A stretch of 64,000 bases of DNA from Streptococcus sanguinis (GCF_900635155.1 NZ_LR134002.1:930001-994000), one strand, 5' to 3'; positions 7,608 through 16,729 are shown, counted from the stretch's first letter. Numbers and translations are program-made. The notes: generated from the sequence alone by a model not told the origin.

Positions 7608-7634
7608 AAGGACGGACTCAGAGTTCGTCCTTTT
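7608..7634 (+). terminator. Intrinsic terminator after aspC
   Basis: AAGGACGGAC / GTTCGTCCTT stem (10 bp, one G-T pair), loop TCAGA, then TTTTC. Confidence 0.8.
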
Positions 7635-7664
7635 CAGTTCCTCTCAACTGCACTGGCAAATAGT

Positions 7665-7690
7665 TTGACAAAATGGTAAAATAATATAGA
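7665..7690 (+). promoter_or_regulatory. Promoter-like region before the 7813 gene
   Basis: TTGACA (7665-7670) is followed by TGGTAAAAT (7674-7682) and TATAGA (7685-7690); spacing from TTGACA is short (6 or 14 bases), so the extended -10 TGGTAAAAT may act alone. A cre-like TGGAAGCGTTTGTA follows at 7697-7710 (two mismatches to the CcpA consensus). Confidence 0.35.
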
Positions 7691-7812
7691 AAGAGATGGA
7701 AGCGTTTGTAACTCTAGCTAAAATTAGTAAGCTTTAGCATGGATAAATGTTAATTTGCTTCGCTTAGAATTCAGCTGTTAACGGATTTAAACAATAGTGG
7801 AAGGGGAACAAT

Positions 7813-8286
7813 ATGAAAGGTCGTTTGATTTTCTTATTCTTTCTAGGCGGTCTAGTCTTGCTAGGAGCTTATGTTTTCTTTGATTCAGAGCAGGGTTGGA
7901 CCACTATTTCCGAATCCAATGGCTATAGTCTGCAAGCCAAAGGTCATCGCTACCGTATCCAATTTTATGAGAATGACTCTGCCCGAATAGACTGGTATTT
8001 GAACGATTATCAGCCAGAAATGAATTTAAATATGAGAATCTTAGAACGCCCAACTGCTCCTGGTTCTTACACTAAGGAGGAGATATCCGGACAGGGCTCT
8101 GCACGCTTTTTGATGGTTTGTAGAACTTGGGGTTCTGCAGAGAACAGTCAAAAGTTTTTAATTAAACGTGCCTATTATAAGGTTGATATTAGACTTAATA
8201 AAAAGATGGAGGTAGATACTGAGAAGAGCAGTATGACCTACTGGAAGACGGAAGAAGAGATAAAGAATGATCCGCCAATTGATTAA
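7813..8286 (+). CDS. Hypothetical membrane-anchored or secreted protein
   Basis: 157 residues with an N-terminal hydrophobic segment (MKGRLIFLFFLGGLVLLGAYVFF) that is either an uncleaved anchor or a signal peptide, followed by a beta-rich polar domain (NGYSLQAKGHRYRIQFYENDSARIDWYLNDYQ). No lipobox cysteine. I do not recognise the family. GGAAGGGG precedes the ATG. It lies alone between the aspC terminator and the next promoter, inserted between aspC and asnS, which are near neighbours in other streptococci, so the block 7813-9906 looks like lineage-specific content (inference). Confidence 0.7.
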   Translation: MKGRLIFLFFLGGLVLLGAYVFFDSEQGWTTISESNGYSLQAKGHRYRIQFYENDSARIDWYLNDYQPEMNLNMRILERPTAPGSYTKEEISGQGSARFLMVCRTWGSAENSQKFLIKRAYYKVDIRLNKKMEVDTEKSSMTYWKTEEEIKNDPPID

Positions 8287-8374
8287 ATAGCAGCTACCAA
8301 TGCTAGATTAACTATGTATAAGTCACTTTCTGATAGGAATCACCAGACGACTTAAAAATTTGAGGAGTATTTAG

Positions 8375-8403
8375 TTGAAGACGATGGTGTTTCGGTGTAT
8401 AAT
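8375..8403 (+). promoter_or_regulatory. Promoter of the 8519-9906 gene set
   Basis: TTGAAG (8375-8380), 17-base spacer, TATAAT (8398-8403). Transcript leader would be about 110 bases. Confidence 0.6.
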
Positions 8404-8518
8404 AAAAGAAGTCCATTTGGTCTAGCCCTGCATTCTATTGACTTGCAGTGTGTTCCTCATGGTCTTTTTACTTAAGTAATAATAGGGATGAAGATTATTT
8501 TGTACAAAAGGAGATAAA

Positions 8519-8938
8519 ATGGGTTTTATCAGAAAGGAAATAGGGGAAAGAGAGAAGAAGCTTCTCGAGGATTTTTCTATTGAAGAAAAAGAACTGGCTT
8601 TGCCATTTTTACTAGAGGATGAGAAGAGAGGAATTTTTCTCTGCGTCAAGCAATTTCGTATAGGGGAAGGGAAATATCAAGTCTTAGCCATGATTCTCGG
8701 TGGCCACTTGCTTGAATTTCGCCTAGAAGAAGAGAGGGCTGATAGATATCCAGCCCGCAATGAAGAAGATCAAAGTGTAAAAGGTCTATCGACAGAAACA
8801 ATCTCCCAGCTTGTTATTCCCAAGGTTTTAAAAGGACGAGAGGACAAGATCATAACAGTGATTCAACATGCCCTGTCGCAGATTAACCCTTATTATGATA
8901 CAAAGATAAGGGAAGTAAACCACGTGGAGTACAGATAA
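8519..8938 (+). CDS. Hypothetical protein, paralogue of the following gene
   Basis: 139 residues, soluble and acidic/basic mixed, no signal or membrane segment. The C-terminal half (GGHLLEFRLEEE, KGLSTETISQLVIPKVLKGRED, VIQHALSQINPYYDTKI) aligns with the C-terminal half of the next protein (QGHVIEFKTKT, KGVIVKNVSNMLLPLAFEGQQ, IIQAALSAASPSYDTVI), so the two arose by duplication. I do not recognise the family. AAGGAG lies before the ATG. First gene of a three-gene set with short gaps (14 and 9 bases). Confidence 0.7.
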   Translation: MGFIRKEIGEREKKLLEDFSIEEKELALPFLLEDEKRGIFLCVKQFRIGEGKYQVLAMILGGHLLEFRLEEERADRYPARNEEDQSVKGLSTETISQLVIPKVLKGREDKIITVIQHALSQINPYYDTKIREVNHVEYR

Positions 8939-8952
8939 AGAGGAGATAGGAT

Positions 8953-9546
8953 ATGGGATTATTAGAAAAGTGTCTGGATTTTTTCCCGACTAGGCGGGCT
9001 GTCAGTGATATTGAAGAGGATTTGACTTGGGAGGAGGAATTTACCCCTAAAAAAGTTCACCACAAAGAAGTCAGTAGTAGCCCTCAGAAGGAGACTGAGG
9101 GAGCAGTATCTCTTCCTCAAGAAGGAAGTTGGAAGTTTGTGCACGAGATGATTTCTGAAGAAGGGATTGAGCTTTTAAAGAAGGCTGGGATTGATGATGA
9201 GCTAGTCTTTGAGATGGGTGATTGGGTCGCAGACCATGATTTGGGGATTTATTTGGTCCTTTATCGCTTTGGTGGCAGAACCAACTGGAAGAAGACTTAT
9301 AAGCTAATTTTGCAAGGACACGTGATTGAATTTAAGACCAAGACCATTTTTCATCAGCAGGATTTTTCTTATGAAGATGGGGAATTCACCAAGGGAGTGA
9401 TTGTCAAAAATGTCTCCAATATGCTCCTGCCCTTGGCTTTCGAAGGTCAACAGCAGCGCGTGCTCCATATCATTCAAGCAGCTCTGTCAGCAGCTAGCCC
9501 AAGCTATGATACGGTCATTTACAGGGCGAACTTTGATTTGGTTTAG
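8953..9546 (+). CDS. Hypothetical protein, longer paralogue of the preceding gene
   Basis: 197 residues. A unique, charged N-terminal ~60 residues (FFPTRRAVSDIEEDLTWEEEF) precede a helical segment (ISEEGIELLKKAGIDDELVFEMGDWV) and the domain shared with the 8519 gene (GIYLVLYRF, QGHVIEFKTKT, SPSYDTVIYRANFDL). No membrane or secretion signal. AGAGGAGA before the ATG gives good initiation. Function unknown; the conserved ending S/N-P-x-Y-D-T-x-I in both copies suggests a functional motif or a binding edge. Confidence 0.7.
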   Translation: MGLLEKCLDFFPTRRAVSDIEEDLTWEEEFTPKKVHHKEVSSSPQKETEGAVSLPQEGSWKFVHEMISEEGIELLKKAGIDDELVFEMGDWVADHDLGIYLVLYRFGGRTNWKKTYKLILQGHVIEFKTKTIFHQQDFSYEDGEFTKGVIVKNVSNMLLPLAFEGQQQRVLHIIQAALSAASPSYDTVIYRANFDLV

Positions 9547-9555
9547 GAGGGGAAG

Positions 9556-9906
9556 ATGATATATATTACAAGAGAAGATGTTTTGACTTGGCTGGACAAA
9601 CATGAGCCAGTGGCCAATCGTCAGAAGGACATTGCGGCTTTTCATAAAGAACTGTCGTTTCGCCTGCAAAGAATGGACTTTCGACCGTCTACCAGTTCAA
9701 AAGATCCGCAGAGAGATGTTTGTGAAGACCCTGACCAAGAGCTCACTGTAGCCTTTACTCAGGATGGGGAGGGGAATTATGCGACGATTGACCAGAGTTC
9801 AGGAGGTCAGATTCTCAGCGATCAGCGTTTTAAGATGGCTTTGAAAAAAGTCTTGAACTATGATGATGACATGGTTGATCGCCTACTATATGGAACAAAA
9901 AATTAG
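9556..9906 (+). CDS. Hypothetical protein, third gene of the set
   Basis: 116 residues, cytoplasmic-looking, beginning with a helix (ITREDVLTWLDKHEPVANRQKDIAAFHKEL) and ending KKVLNYDDDMVDRLLYGTKN. Not visibly related to the two genes before it, but the gap is nine bases and AGGAGGGG precedes the ATG, so co-translation in one operon is likely. A strong terminator follows. Family not recognised. Confidence 0.7.
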   Translation: MIYITREDVLTWLDKHEPVANRQKDIAAFHKELSFRLQRMDFRPSTSSKDPQRDVCEDPDQELTVAFTQDGEGNYATIDQSSGGQILSDQRFKMALKKVLNYDDDMVDRLLYGTKN

Positions 9907-9932
9907 TCCTCTTATTCAGAGAGAGTTAACCG

Positions 9933-9957
9933 CCAGCCTTTAGGAGGCTGGTTTTTT
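9933..9957 (+). terminator. Intrinsic terminator after the hypothetical trio
   Basis: CCAGCCT / AGGCTGG stem with five-base loop followed by TTTTTT. Confidence 0.9.
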
Positions 9958-10005
9958 AATTTTTCTGAGATTTAGCCCCTTCAAGGATAGCTATTGCAAT
10001 CGCTT

Positions 10006-10016
10006 TATGGTAAAAT
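10006..10016 (+). promoter_or_regulatory. Extended -10 promoter of the glyoxalase-asnS pair
   Basis: TATGGTAAAAT; the identical 11-mer stands before the ABC exporter (13221) and uvrB (31038). Confidence 0.5.
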
Positions 10017-10085
10017 ATAGAACAGATGTCCAAAAGATTTGTCTTGAAATAAATTGACATTTAGCAACCAATCTAGGAGGCAGAT

Positions 10086-10451
10086 ATGATTGATCATTTT
10101 GGAATTACAGTCAAGGATTTGGAAACCAGCAAGCTCTTTTATCAACAAGCTTTAGAGCCATTGGGCTACAAGATTGCCTTTGAAATTCCTCAGGCAGTAA
10201 GTTTTGCAGAACCTCGGACAGTTCCAGCTGGAGATTTTTGGTTAAGTCAGGGGCAATCAGATGCGTCTCATTTTGCCTTTCGTGCAGAGACTAGGGAGCA
10301 GGTGGATGCTTTTTATCAAGCTGGCCTTGCAGCGGGTGGCAAAGATAATGGCGCCCCAGGCATTCGTCCCCAATATCACCAGCCTTATTATGCAGCCTTT
10401 GTCTTGGATCCGGATGGTAATAATGTCGAGGCAGTCTGTCATAAAGAATAA
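10086..10451 (+). CDS. VOC/glyoxalase family protein
   Basis: 121 residues with the vicinal-oxygen-chelate layout: [23 protein letters not shown] (first beta-alpha module with metal-ligand His4), DASHFAFRA (second-module His), and the C-terminal [19 protein letters not shown], the classic DPDGNxxE ending that supplies the last metal-ligand Glu. Members include glyoxalase I, fosfomycin-resistance enzymes and dioxygenases; specificity cannot be told from sequence alone. AGGAGG lies before the ATG. It probably shares a transcript with asnS, whose GTG starts 22 bases after its stop. Confidence 0.85.
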   Translation: MIDHFGITVKDLETSKLFYQQALEPLGYKIAFEIPQAVSFAEPRTVPAGDFWLSQGQSDASHFAFRAETREQVDAFYQAGLAAGGKDNGAPGIRPQYHQPYYAAFVLDPDGNNVEAVCHKE

Positions 10452-10473
10452 AAAAATAGAAAAGAGAAAAAAC

Positions 10474-11820
10474 GTGTCAAAGAAAATCGTAACAATTATT
10501 GATGTGAAAAATTATGTTGGTCAAGAAGTGACCATCGGTGCTTGGGTAGCCAATAAGTCAGGTAAGGGTAAGATTGCTTTCTTGCAGCTACGTGATGGTT
10601 CTGCCTTTTTCCAAGGGGTGGCCTTCAAGCCTAACTTCATCGAGAAATTTGGCGAAGAAGAAGGATTGGCGAAGTTTGATACGATTAAAAAGCTTAGCCA
10701 AGAAACTTCTGTCTATGTGACAGGGATTGTCAAGGAAGACGAGCGTTCAAAATTTGGCTACGAGCTGGACATCACAGATATCGAAATCATTGGCGAGTCA
10801 AATGACTATCCAATCACGCCAAAAGAACATGGAACGGATTTCCTCATGGACAACCGTCACCTGTGGCTGCGTTCTCGTAAGCAAGTGGCAATGATGCAAA
10901 TCCGCAATGCCATCATCTACGCTACCTATGAATTCTTTGACAAGAATGGCTTTATGAAGTTTGACAGCCCAATCTTGTCAGGAAATGCAGCAGAAGACTC
11001 AACTGAGCTCTTTGAAACAGACTACTTCGGAACTCCAGCTTACTTGAGCCAATCTGGTCAGCTTTATCTGGAAGCAGGTGCTATGGCTCTTGGTCGTGTC
11101 TTTGACTTTGGTCCTGTATTCCGTGCTGAAAAATCAAAAACTCGTCGTCATTTGACTGAGTTCTGGATGATGGATGCAGAGTATTCATACTTGACGCATG
11201 ATGAGTCACTCGACTTGCAAGAAGCTTATGTTAAAGCTTTGATCCAAGGTGTTCTTGACCGCGCTCCTCAAGCTTTGGAAACGCTGGAACGTGATGTAGA
11301 ACTTTTGAAACGCTATATTGCAGAGCCTTTCAAGCGTGTTACCTATGATGAAGCGATTGACCTCTTGCAAGCTCATGAGAATGATGAAGATGCTGACTAT
11401 GAGCATCTGGAACATGGAGATGACTTCGGTTCACCGCATGAAACATGGATTTCAAACCACTTTGGTGTACCAACCTTTGTCGTGAACTACCCAGCAGCCA
11501 TCAAGGCTTTCTATATGAAGCCAGTTCCTGGAAATCCAGACCGTGTCCTTTGTGCAGACTTGCTAGCTCCAGAAGGCTACGGTGAAATCATTGGTGGTTC
11601 TATGCGTGAAGAAGATTACGATGCTCTCGTTGCTAAGATGAATGACCTTGGTATGGATACGACAGAATATGAATTCTACCTTGATCTTCGTAAGTATGGA
11701 ACAGTTCCGCACGGTGGCTTCGGTATCGGTATCGAGCGTATGGTAACCTTTGTGGCAGGGACCAAGCATATCCGTGAAGCTATCCCATTCCCACGTATGC
11801 TGCATCGTATTAAACCATAA
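10474..11820 (+). CDS. asnS: Asparaginyl-tRNA synthetase
   Basis: 448 residues from a GTG start ([23 protein letters not shown]), chosen because it matches the conserved N-terminus of streptococcal AsnRS; the frame is open further upstream inside the glyoxalase gene, which does not belong. N-terminal OB-fold anticodon-binding domain (~1-105: [25 protein letters not shown]), then the class II catalytic core with motif 2 ([22 protein letters not shown]) and motif 3 ([14 protein letters not shown]). It charges tRNA-Asn in the cytoplasm. A weak GAGA-type ribosome site precedes the GTG. No T-box leader is visible. Terminator at 11829. Confidence 0.95.
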   Translation: MSKKIVTIIDVKNYVGQEVTIGAWVANKSGKGKIAFLQLRDGSAFFQGVAFKPNFIEKFGEEEGLAKFDTIKKLSQETSVYVTGIVKEDERSKFGYELDITDIEIIGESNDYPITPKEHGTDFLMDNRHLWLRSRKQVAMMQIRNAIIYATYEFFDKNGFMKFDSPILSGNAAEDSTELFETDYFGTPAYLSQSGQLYLEAGAMALGRVFDFGPVFRAEKSKTRRHLTEFWMMDAEYSYLTHDESLDLQEAYVKALIQGVLDRAPQALETLERDVELLKRYIAEPFKRVTYDEAIDLLQAHENDEDADYEHLEHGDDFGSPHETWISNHFGVPTFVVNYPAAIKAFYMKPVPGNPDRVLCADLLAPEGYGEIIGGSMREEDYDALVAKMNDLGMDTTEYEFYLDLRKYGTVPHGGFGIGIERMVTFVAGTKHIREAIPFPRMLHRIKP

Positions 11821-11828
11821 AACGAATC

Positions 11829-11850
11829 AAACGCCCATGGGGCGTTTTTT
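11829..11850 (+). terminator. Intrinsic terminator after asnS
   Basis: AAACGCCC / GGGCGTTT stem, loop ATG, then TTT. Confidence 0.9.
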
Positions 11851-11924
11851 CAACATCGAACTATGAATAATCCAAAATATAGAATTTTAGAGAAAGAAGA
11901 GGTGGAGATCATGTAAACAGCGGA

Positions 11925-11966
11925 TTAACAAGTGACAAAGGATAGAAATTAGAAAACACTTGTTAA
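11925..11966 (+). promoter_or_regulatory. Inverted repeat abutting the MFS ribosome binding site
   Basis: TTAACAAGTG (11925-11934) and its exact complement CACTTGTTAA (11957-11966), 22 bases apart. The right arm overlaps the first bases of AAAGGAG (11965-11971) of the MFS gene. It could be an RNA hairpin affecting initiation or a protein operator. Confidence 0.45.
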
Positions 11967-11976
11967 AGGAGAAAGT

Positions 11977-13164
11977 ATGTTTAAAAGAAGTTATCGGAAA
12001 AATATCGGCCTGATGGCTGGAGTTGAATTTTTTGCCTTTCTAGGCATTACTAGTTTTTGGATTTTATTTCTAAGTCAAAACGGCATGTCCCTTTGGCAGA
12101 TTGGGCTTTTGGAAAGTATTTTTCATGCGACTAGTGTCATCTGTGAAATTCCTTCTGGGATGTTGGCGGATCGCTTTTCCTACAAGACCAATCTTTATCT
12201 GAGCCGGATAGCTGGGATTGTGTCTTCTGTTCTCATGTTGGCGGGGCAGGGGAACTTTTGGGTTTATGCACTGGCTATGGTGATTAGTGCTTGGTCCTAT
12301 AATTTTGATTCGGGGACAAGTGCGGCCATGGTTTATGATTCTTCTGTGGAGGCCGGACTCAAGGAACGTTACTTATCCATCTCCAGTTTTATGTCTGGAG
12401 TGGCTGAAGCGACCCGGTCTTTGGGAACGGTCTGGGCTGGATTTTTTGTCCATGGACAATTGCATCTGACCTACTATATCATGATTGGCACCTCTATCAT
12501 CGTTCTTTTCTTGACCTGGATGTTGAAGGAGCCAAGTGTTAAAGCAGAGAAAGCAGAACGTCTGACCATGAAAAAGATTATCTGGGCTGTCAAAGAGGAG
12601 TTGCATAGGAATCCCAGTCTTTTTATCTGGATGATTTTGTCTCAAATCATCTGCACCTTGATGTGTATGTTTTATTTTTATTATCAGAATCAATTGCCTG
12701 ACTTAAAAGATTGGCAGATTTCGGTAGTCATGCTGATTGGCAGTGCTTTGAATATCTTAGCAGTCTATCTGGCGAGTGTGATTGGAAAGAAGTATTCTGC
12801 CCTAAAACTCTTTCCTTCAGTGGTTCTTCTTACTGGAGCAAGCTACCTGCTGTCCTATTTTGGAACGCCAATCATCTATATTTTGATTTATCTAATCAGC
12901 AACGCCTTGTATGCACTCTTTCAGCCGATTTTTGACAACGATTTGCAAAAGCAGCTGCCAAGTGAAGTGCGGGCGACCATGCTCAGTGTCTACTCTATGA
13001 TGTTCAGCCTGAGTATGATTGTCATTTTCCCTGTGACAGGCTGGTTGATTGATTACTTTGGCTTTGACTGGACTTTTATAGTTTTAGGCGGCTTCTTATT
13101 AGCAGCGACACCTTTTTTGTATATGGGTCTAAAGAAAATAAGCCAGAATTTACAAGAAGTCTAA
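11977..13164 (+). CDS. Major facilitator superfamily transporter
   Basis: 395 residues with about 11-12 hydrophobic segments. The loop between helices 2 and 3 reads EIPSGMLADRFSYKTNLYLSR, the MFS motif A (G-x-L-a-D-R-x-g-r/k), and the second half contains the counterpart SVIGKKYSALKLF. A charged central loop (KEPSVKAEKAERLTMKK) separates the two six-helix bundles. Substrate unknown; this branch (ADR-type MFS beside an asnS locus) is often annotated as drug efflux, but nothing here proves it. AAAGGAG lies before the ATG, with an inverted repeat touching it. Monocistronic by spacing. Confidence 0.88.
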   Translation: MFKRSYRKNIGLMAGVEFFAFLGITSFWILFLSQNGMSLWQIGLLESIFHATSVICEIPSGMLADRFSYKTNLYLSRIAGIVSSVLMLAGQGNFWVYALAMVISAWSYNFDSGTSAAMVYDSSVEAGLKERYLSISSFMSGVAEATRSLGTVWAGFFVHGQLHLTYYIMIGTSIIVLFLTWMLKEPSVKAEKAERLTMKKIIWAVKEELHRNPSLFIWMILSQIICTLMCMFYFYYQNQLPDLKDWQISVVMLIGSALNILAVYLASVIGKKYSALKLFPSVVLLTGASYLLSYFGTPIIYILIYLISNALYALFQPIFDNDLQKQLPSEVRATMLSVYSMMFSLSMIVIFPVTGWLIDYFGFDWTFIVLGGFLLAATPFLYMGLKKISQNLQEV

Positions 13165-13220
13165 TATTAATGTTCTCTTTCTGCTGGTCAGAAGGAGAAT
13201 ATTTTTTACCCTTTGAAAAT

Positions 13221-13231
13221 TATGGTAAAAT
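13221..13231 (+). promoter_or_regulatory. Extended -10 promoter of the ABC exporter operon
   Basis: TATGGTAAAAT 30 bases before the ATG; no clear -35. Confidence 0.5.
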
Positions 13232-13260
13232 AAATACAGTTTAATGGAGAAGAAAGCAGT

Positions 13261-15003
13261 ATGAAAGATTTATTGAAATATTTCAAGGGCTATATCAGAG
13301 AGTCTTTGCTGGGACCCTTGTTCAAGCTTTTGGAAGCCAGTTTTGAACTGCTGGTTCCGATTTTGATTGCGGGGATTGTGGACGAGACCATTCCTAGGCA
13401 CGACAGCTCCCATCTCTACTGGATGGTTTTTCTTTTGATGGGCTTGGCTGCGCTGGGCGTGGTGGTAGCGGTGGTGGCCCAGTATTATTCATCAAAGGCA
13501 GCTGTGGGCTTTACTCGTCAGATGACAGGTGATCTCTATCAAAAGATTCTGCGCTTGCCCAAGGCCAGTCGGGATGAGTTGACGACTTCCAGCTTGGTGA
13601 CTCGGCTGACGAGCGATACCTATCAGATCCAGACGGGCATCAATCAATTTCTTCGTCTCTTTCTGCGAGCCCCCATCATCGTTTTTGGCTCCATCATTAT
13701 GGCCTTTACTATCAGTCCGGCCATTACCTTGTGGTTCTTGCTCATGGTGGCAATTTTAACGGCTATTATCGTTTTCATGTCTCGTCTGATGAACCCTCTC
13801 TATGCTAAGATTCGCCAGCTGACAGATCAATTGGTCAATTTGACGCGTGAGCAGCTGCAGGGGATGCGGGTCATACGTGCTTTTGGTCAGACCCAGCGCG
13901 AGGTTCAGACCTTTCGCAATCGCAACGAACTCTATAAAACCTGGCAAATTAGGACGGGAGCTCTTGCTAGTCTGATTAGCCCTCTGACCTTTCTTACGGT
14001 CAATGGTACCCTGATTGCTGTGATTTGGCAGGGGAATGCTTTTATTGGCAAGGGATTGTTGACCCAGGGGATGCTAGTGGCCTTGGTCAATTATTTATTG
14101 CAAATTTTGGTGGAATTGCTCAAGCTGGCGATGCTGGTCAATTCTCTCAATCAAAGCTATATCAGCGCAGGTCGTATCAGTCAGGTTTTTGAACAGAAAG
14201 AAGAAGATATCCTGCAGGAATTAGTGCAGGAAACAGCTCTGCCGAATCAAGCTATTAAAGTTCAGCAGGTCAGCTTTTCTTATCCAAATGCAGCTAGTCC
14301 AGCCCTGACTGGTCTGACTTTTGATTTGAAAAGAGGTCAGACTTTGGGGGTTATTGGCGGGACAGGTTCAGGGAAGTCAACTCTAGTCCAGCTCCTGGCT
14401 CATCTCTATCCAGTGGCTGCTGGTCAGTTAACCATCTTTTCCCAAGGACGCAGTCCTAAAAATCTCAGCGAATGGAGGTCCTGGATCAGTCTGGTGCCTC
14501 AGAAGGCGGAGCTTTTCCAAGGAACCGTCCGATCCAATCTGACCTTGGGCATGTCAACCAAGCCAACAGACGCAGACTTGTGGCAGGCTTTAGAGATTGC
14601 TCAGGCGGCGGACTTTGTCTCTCAGAAGGAAGGTGGCTTGGATGCGACTGTAGAGGCCTTTGGCCGGAATTTTTCTGGAGGTCAGCGTCAGCGTTTAACC
14701 ATTGCCAGAGCTGTCTTGCGGAGGACACCCTTCTTGGTTTTAGATGATGCGACCTCAGCTCTGGACTATCTGACAGAGGCTAGACTGCTGCAAGCTATTA
14801 AGAATGAATTGACAGAGACCAGTTTGGTCTTGATCTCTCAGCGGACCAATAGCTTGCGCTCAGCGGACCAAATTTTAGTCCTAGATAAGGGAGAACAGGT
14901 GGCTCTTGGTCGCCATGAGGAACTATTAATCAGCTCCGCCATTTACCGAGAAATTCATCACTCACAGCATAGTCAAGGAGAGGAGGGAAAGCATGAAGCA
15001 TAA
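13261..15003 (+). CDS. Heterodimeric ABC exporter, degenerate-site subunit
   Basis: 580 residues: N-terminal six-helix exporter domain (~1-320) fused to an ATPase domain. Walker A GGTGSGKS (~366-373), signature FSGGQRQRL, Walker B FLVLDDATSALD. The catalytic Glu after Walker B is Asp (D496) and the H-loop His is Gln (SQRTNSL, Q527). These changes mark the non-hydrolysing half of heterodimeric exporters such as LmrCD, BmrCD or PatAB (family knowledge). The coding region overlaps the partner gene by 11 bases, so the two form one translationally coupled transporter. Likely a multidrug or lipid-linked substrate exporter; specificity unknown. Confidence 0.9.
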   Translation: MKDLLKYFKGYIRESLLGPLFKLLEASFELLVPILIAGIVDETIPRHDSSHLYWMVFLLMGLAALGVVVAVVAQYYSSKAAVGFTRQMTGDLYQKILRLPKASRDELTTSSLVTRLTSDTYQIQTGINQFLRLFLRAPIIVFGSIIMAFTISPAITLWFLLMVAILTAIIVFMSRLMNPLYAKIRQLTDQLVNLTREQLQGMRVIRAFGQTQREVQTFRNRNELYKTWQIRTGALASLISPLTFLTVNGTLIAVIWQGNAFIGKGLLTQGMLVALVNYLLQILVELLKLAMLVNSLNQSYISAGRISQVFEQKEEDILQELVQETALPNQAIKVQQVSFSYPNAASPALTGLTFDLKRGQTLGVIGGTGSGKSTLVQLLAHLYPVAAGQLTIFSQGRSPKNLSEWRSWISLVPQKAELFQGTVRSNLTLGMSTKPTDADLWQALEIAQAADFVSQKEGGLDATVEAFGRNFSGGQRQRLTIARAVLRRTPFLVLDDATSALDYLTEARLLQAIKNELTETSLVLISQRTNSLRSADQILVLDKGEQVALGRHEELLISSAIYREIHHSQHSQGEEGKHEA

Positions 15004-16729
15004 GACATCACCTAGCAGCTTGAGGCGTTTGACTCGAGATTTGCTGCAGGCGCGCTGGCTCTTTCTCCTAGCTAGTCTGGGAACGGTGGCTCAAGTGGCT
15101 CTGACTGTTCTTCTTCCAGTTTTAATCGGGAATGCGGTTGATAGCGTCCTTCTTCCTCAAGCGGAGCAGCATGTGATGCCGATTTTGGGGCAGATGCTGT
15201 TGGTCATCTTAGCCAATACGCTGATTCAGTGGCTCAATCCCTTGCTCTATAATCAGCTGGTTTATCGCTACAGCCAGCAGCTCCGTCAAAGTGTCATCAA
15301 GAAGGTTCACTACCTGCCTCTGGTCTATCTAGACCGACAGGGAACGGGTGACTTGGTCAGTAGGGTGACCACGGACTTGGAGCAGCTCAGCAATGGCCTA
15401 CTTATGGTTTTTAATCAATTTTTTGTTGGTTTGCTGACAATTTTAGTGACTATCATTAGCATGGCCAGATTGGACCTTTTCCTCCTGCTTTTGGTTCTGC
15501 TTTTGACGCCCCTTTCTCTTTTCTTAGCTCGCTTTATTGCTAGAAAGAGTTTTATCTTTTTCCAACGTCAGACGCAGGCGAGAGGGGCACAGACCCAGCT
15601 GATTGAGGAAAGTCTGACCCAGGAAAGTCTGATACAGGCTTTTAATGCTCAAGAGCAGTTTGATACAGCTTTTACTCGCAGCAATCAAACCTATGCGGAC
15701 TATTCTCAGGCTGCTATTTTCTATTCATCAACGGTTAATCCTTCGACTCGTTTTATCAATGCCCTGATCTATGCTTTGATTGTAGGCTTTGGGGCTGTCC
15801 GAATCATTCAGGGAACAGGCTTTACGGTTGGGCAGCTGGTAACTTTTCTCAACTACGTCAACCAGTACACCAAGCCTTTCAATGATATATCGTCAGTCAT
15901 GTCTGAATTGCAGAGCGCTTTAGCTTGTGCAGAGCGGATTTACAGCGTTTTAGACCAAGAAGAAATAGCAGAGTCAGGTCAGGAAATTCTTCAGACTGAA
16001 GATGTCAAAGGACAGATTAGTTTTGATCATGTGGCTTTTGGCTATGAGCCTGGAAAAGAGCTGATTCAGGATTTGAATATAAGGATTCCAGCAGCTAGCA
16101 AGGTCGCCATTGTCGGACCAACTGGTGCTGGCAAGTCTACTTTAATCAATCTCCTCATGCGTTTTTACAATGTTGATAGTGGTCTTATTTCTTTAGATGG
16201 TATTCCCATCACGCATTACACCAGAGCTTCTTATCGTCAGCAGTTTGGTATGGTGCTGCAAGAGACTTGGCTCAAGACGGCGACCATTCATGACAACATA
16301 GCTTTTGGCCGGCCAGATGCCAGCCGAGAAGAGGTCATTGCAGCTGCCAAGGCGGCCAATGCTCATTTCTTTATCCAGCAACTGTCTCAGGGCTATGACA
16401 CCTACCTGGCGGATGCTGGGGACTCCCTTTCTCAAGGTCAGCGGCAGCTCTTGACCATTGCGCGTGTCTTCCTTGCAGTTCCTAAAATCCTAATCTTGGA
16501 CGAGGCGACTTCCTCCATCGATACCCGGACAGAAGTCTTGATTCAGGAGGCTTTCAGCAAGCTCATGGTGGGACGGACTAGCTTTATCATCGCCCACCGC
16601 CTGTCCACTATTCAAAATGCTGACATCATCCTCGTCATGGTAGATGGTGATATCGTCGAACATGGTAATCATCAGGAGCTCATGGATGCCAGAGGTGTTT
16701 ATTACCAAATGCAGACAGCGAAGGAGTAG
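14993..16729 (+). CDS. Heterodimeric ABC exporter, catalytic subunit
   Basis: 578 residues with the same exporter architecture. Walker A GPTGAGKS, Q-loop MVLQETWL, Walker B ILILDEATSSID with the canonical Glu and H-loop IIAHRLSTI are all intact, so this half provides the catalytic carboxylate. Its signature is the variant LSQGQRQ, which would be the signature facing the degenerate site in an asymmetric dimer. AGGAGAGGAGGG precedes the ATG inside the end of the partner gene. A bidirectional terminator at 16775 closes the operon. Confidence 0.9.
   Translation: MKHKTSPSSLRRLTRDLLQARWLFLLASLGTVAQVALTVLLPVLIGNAVDSVLLPQAEQHVMPILGQMLLVILANTLIQWLNPLLYNQLVYRYSQQLRQSVIKKVHYLPLVYLDRQGTGDLVSRVTTDLEQLSNGLLMVFNQFFVGLLTILVTIISMARLDLFLLLLVLLLTPLSLFLARFIARKSFIFFQRQTQARGAQTQLIEESLTQESLIQAFNAQEQFDTAFTRSNQTYADYSQAAIFYSSTVNPSTRFINALIYALIVGFGAVRIIQGTGFTVGQLVTFLNYVNQYTKPFNDISSVMSELQSALACAERIYSVLDQEEIAESGQEILQTEDVKGQISFDHVAFGYEPGKELIQDLNIRIPAASKVAIVGPTGAGKSTLINLLMRFYNVDSGLISLDGIPITHYTRASYRQQFGMVLQETWLKTATIHDNIAFGRPDASREEVIAAAKAANAHFFIQQLSQGYDTYLADAGDSLSQGQRQLLTIARVFLAVPKILILDEATSSIDTRTEVLIQEAFSKLMVGRTSFIIAHRLSTIQNADIILVMVDGDIVEHGNHQELMDARGVYYQMQTAKE

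Noticed and set aside
10261..10473. Apparent N-terminal extension of asnS through the glyoxalase gene
   Set aside because: The frame is open only by chance inside the glyoxalase gene; homology of AsnRS begins at GTG 10474.
10452..10473. T-box riboswitch before asnS
   Set aside because: The leader is only 22 bases long after the glyoxalase stop and has no specifier or antiterminator structure.
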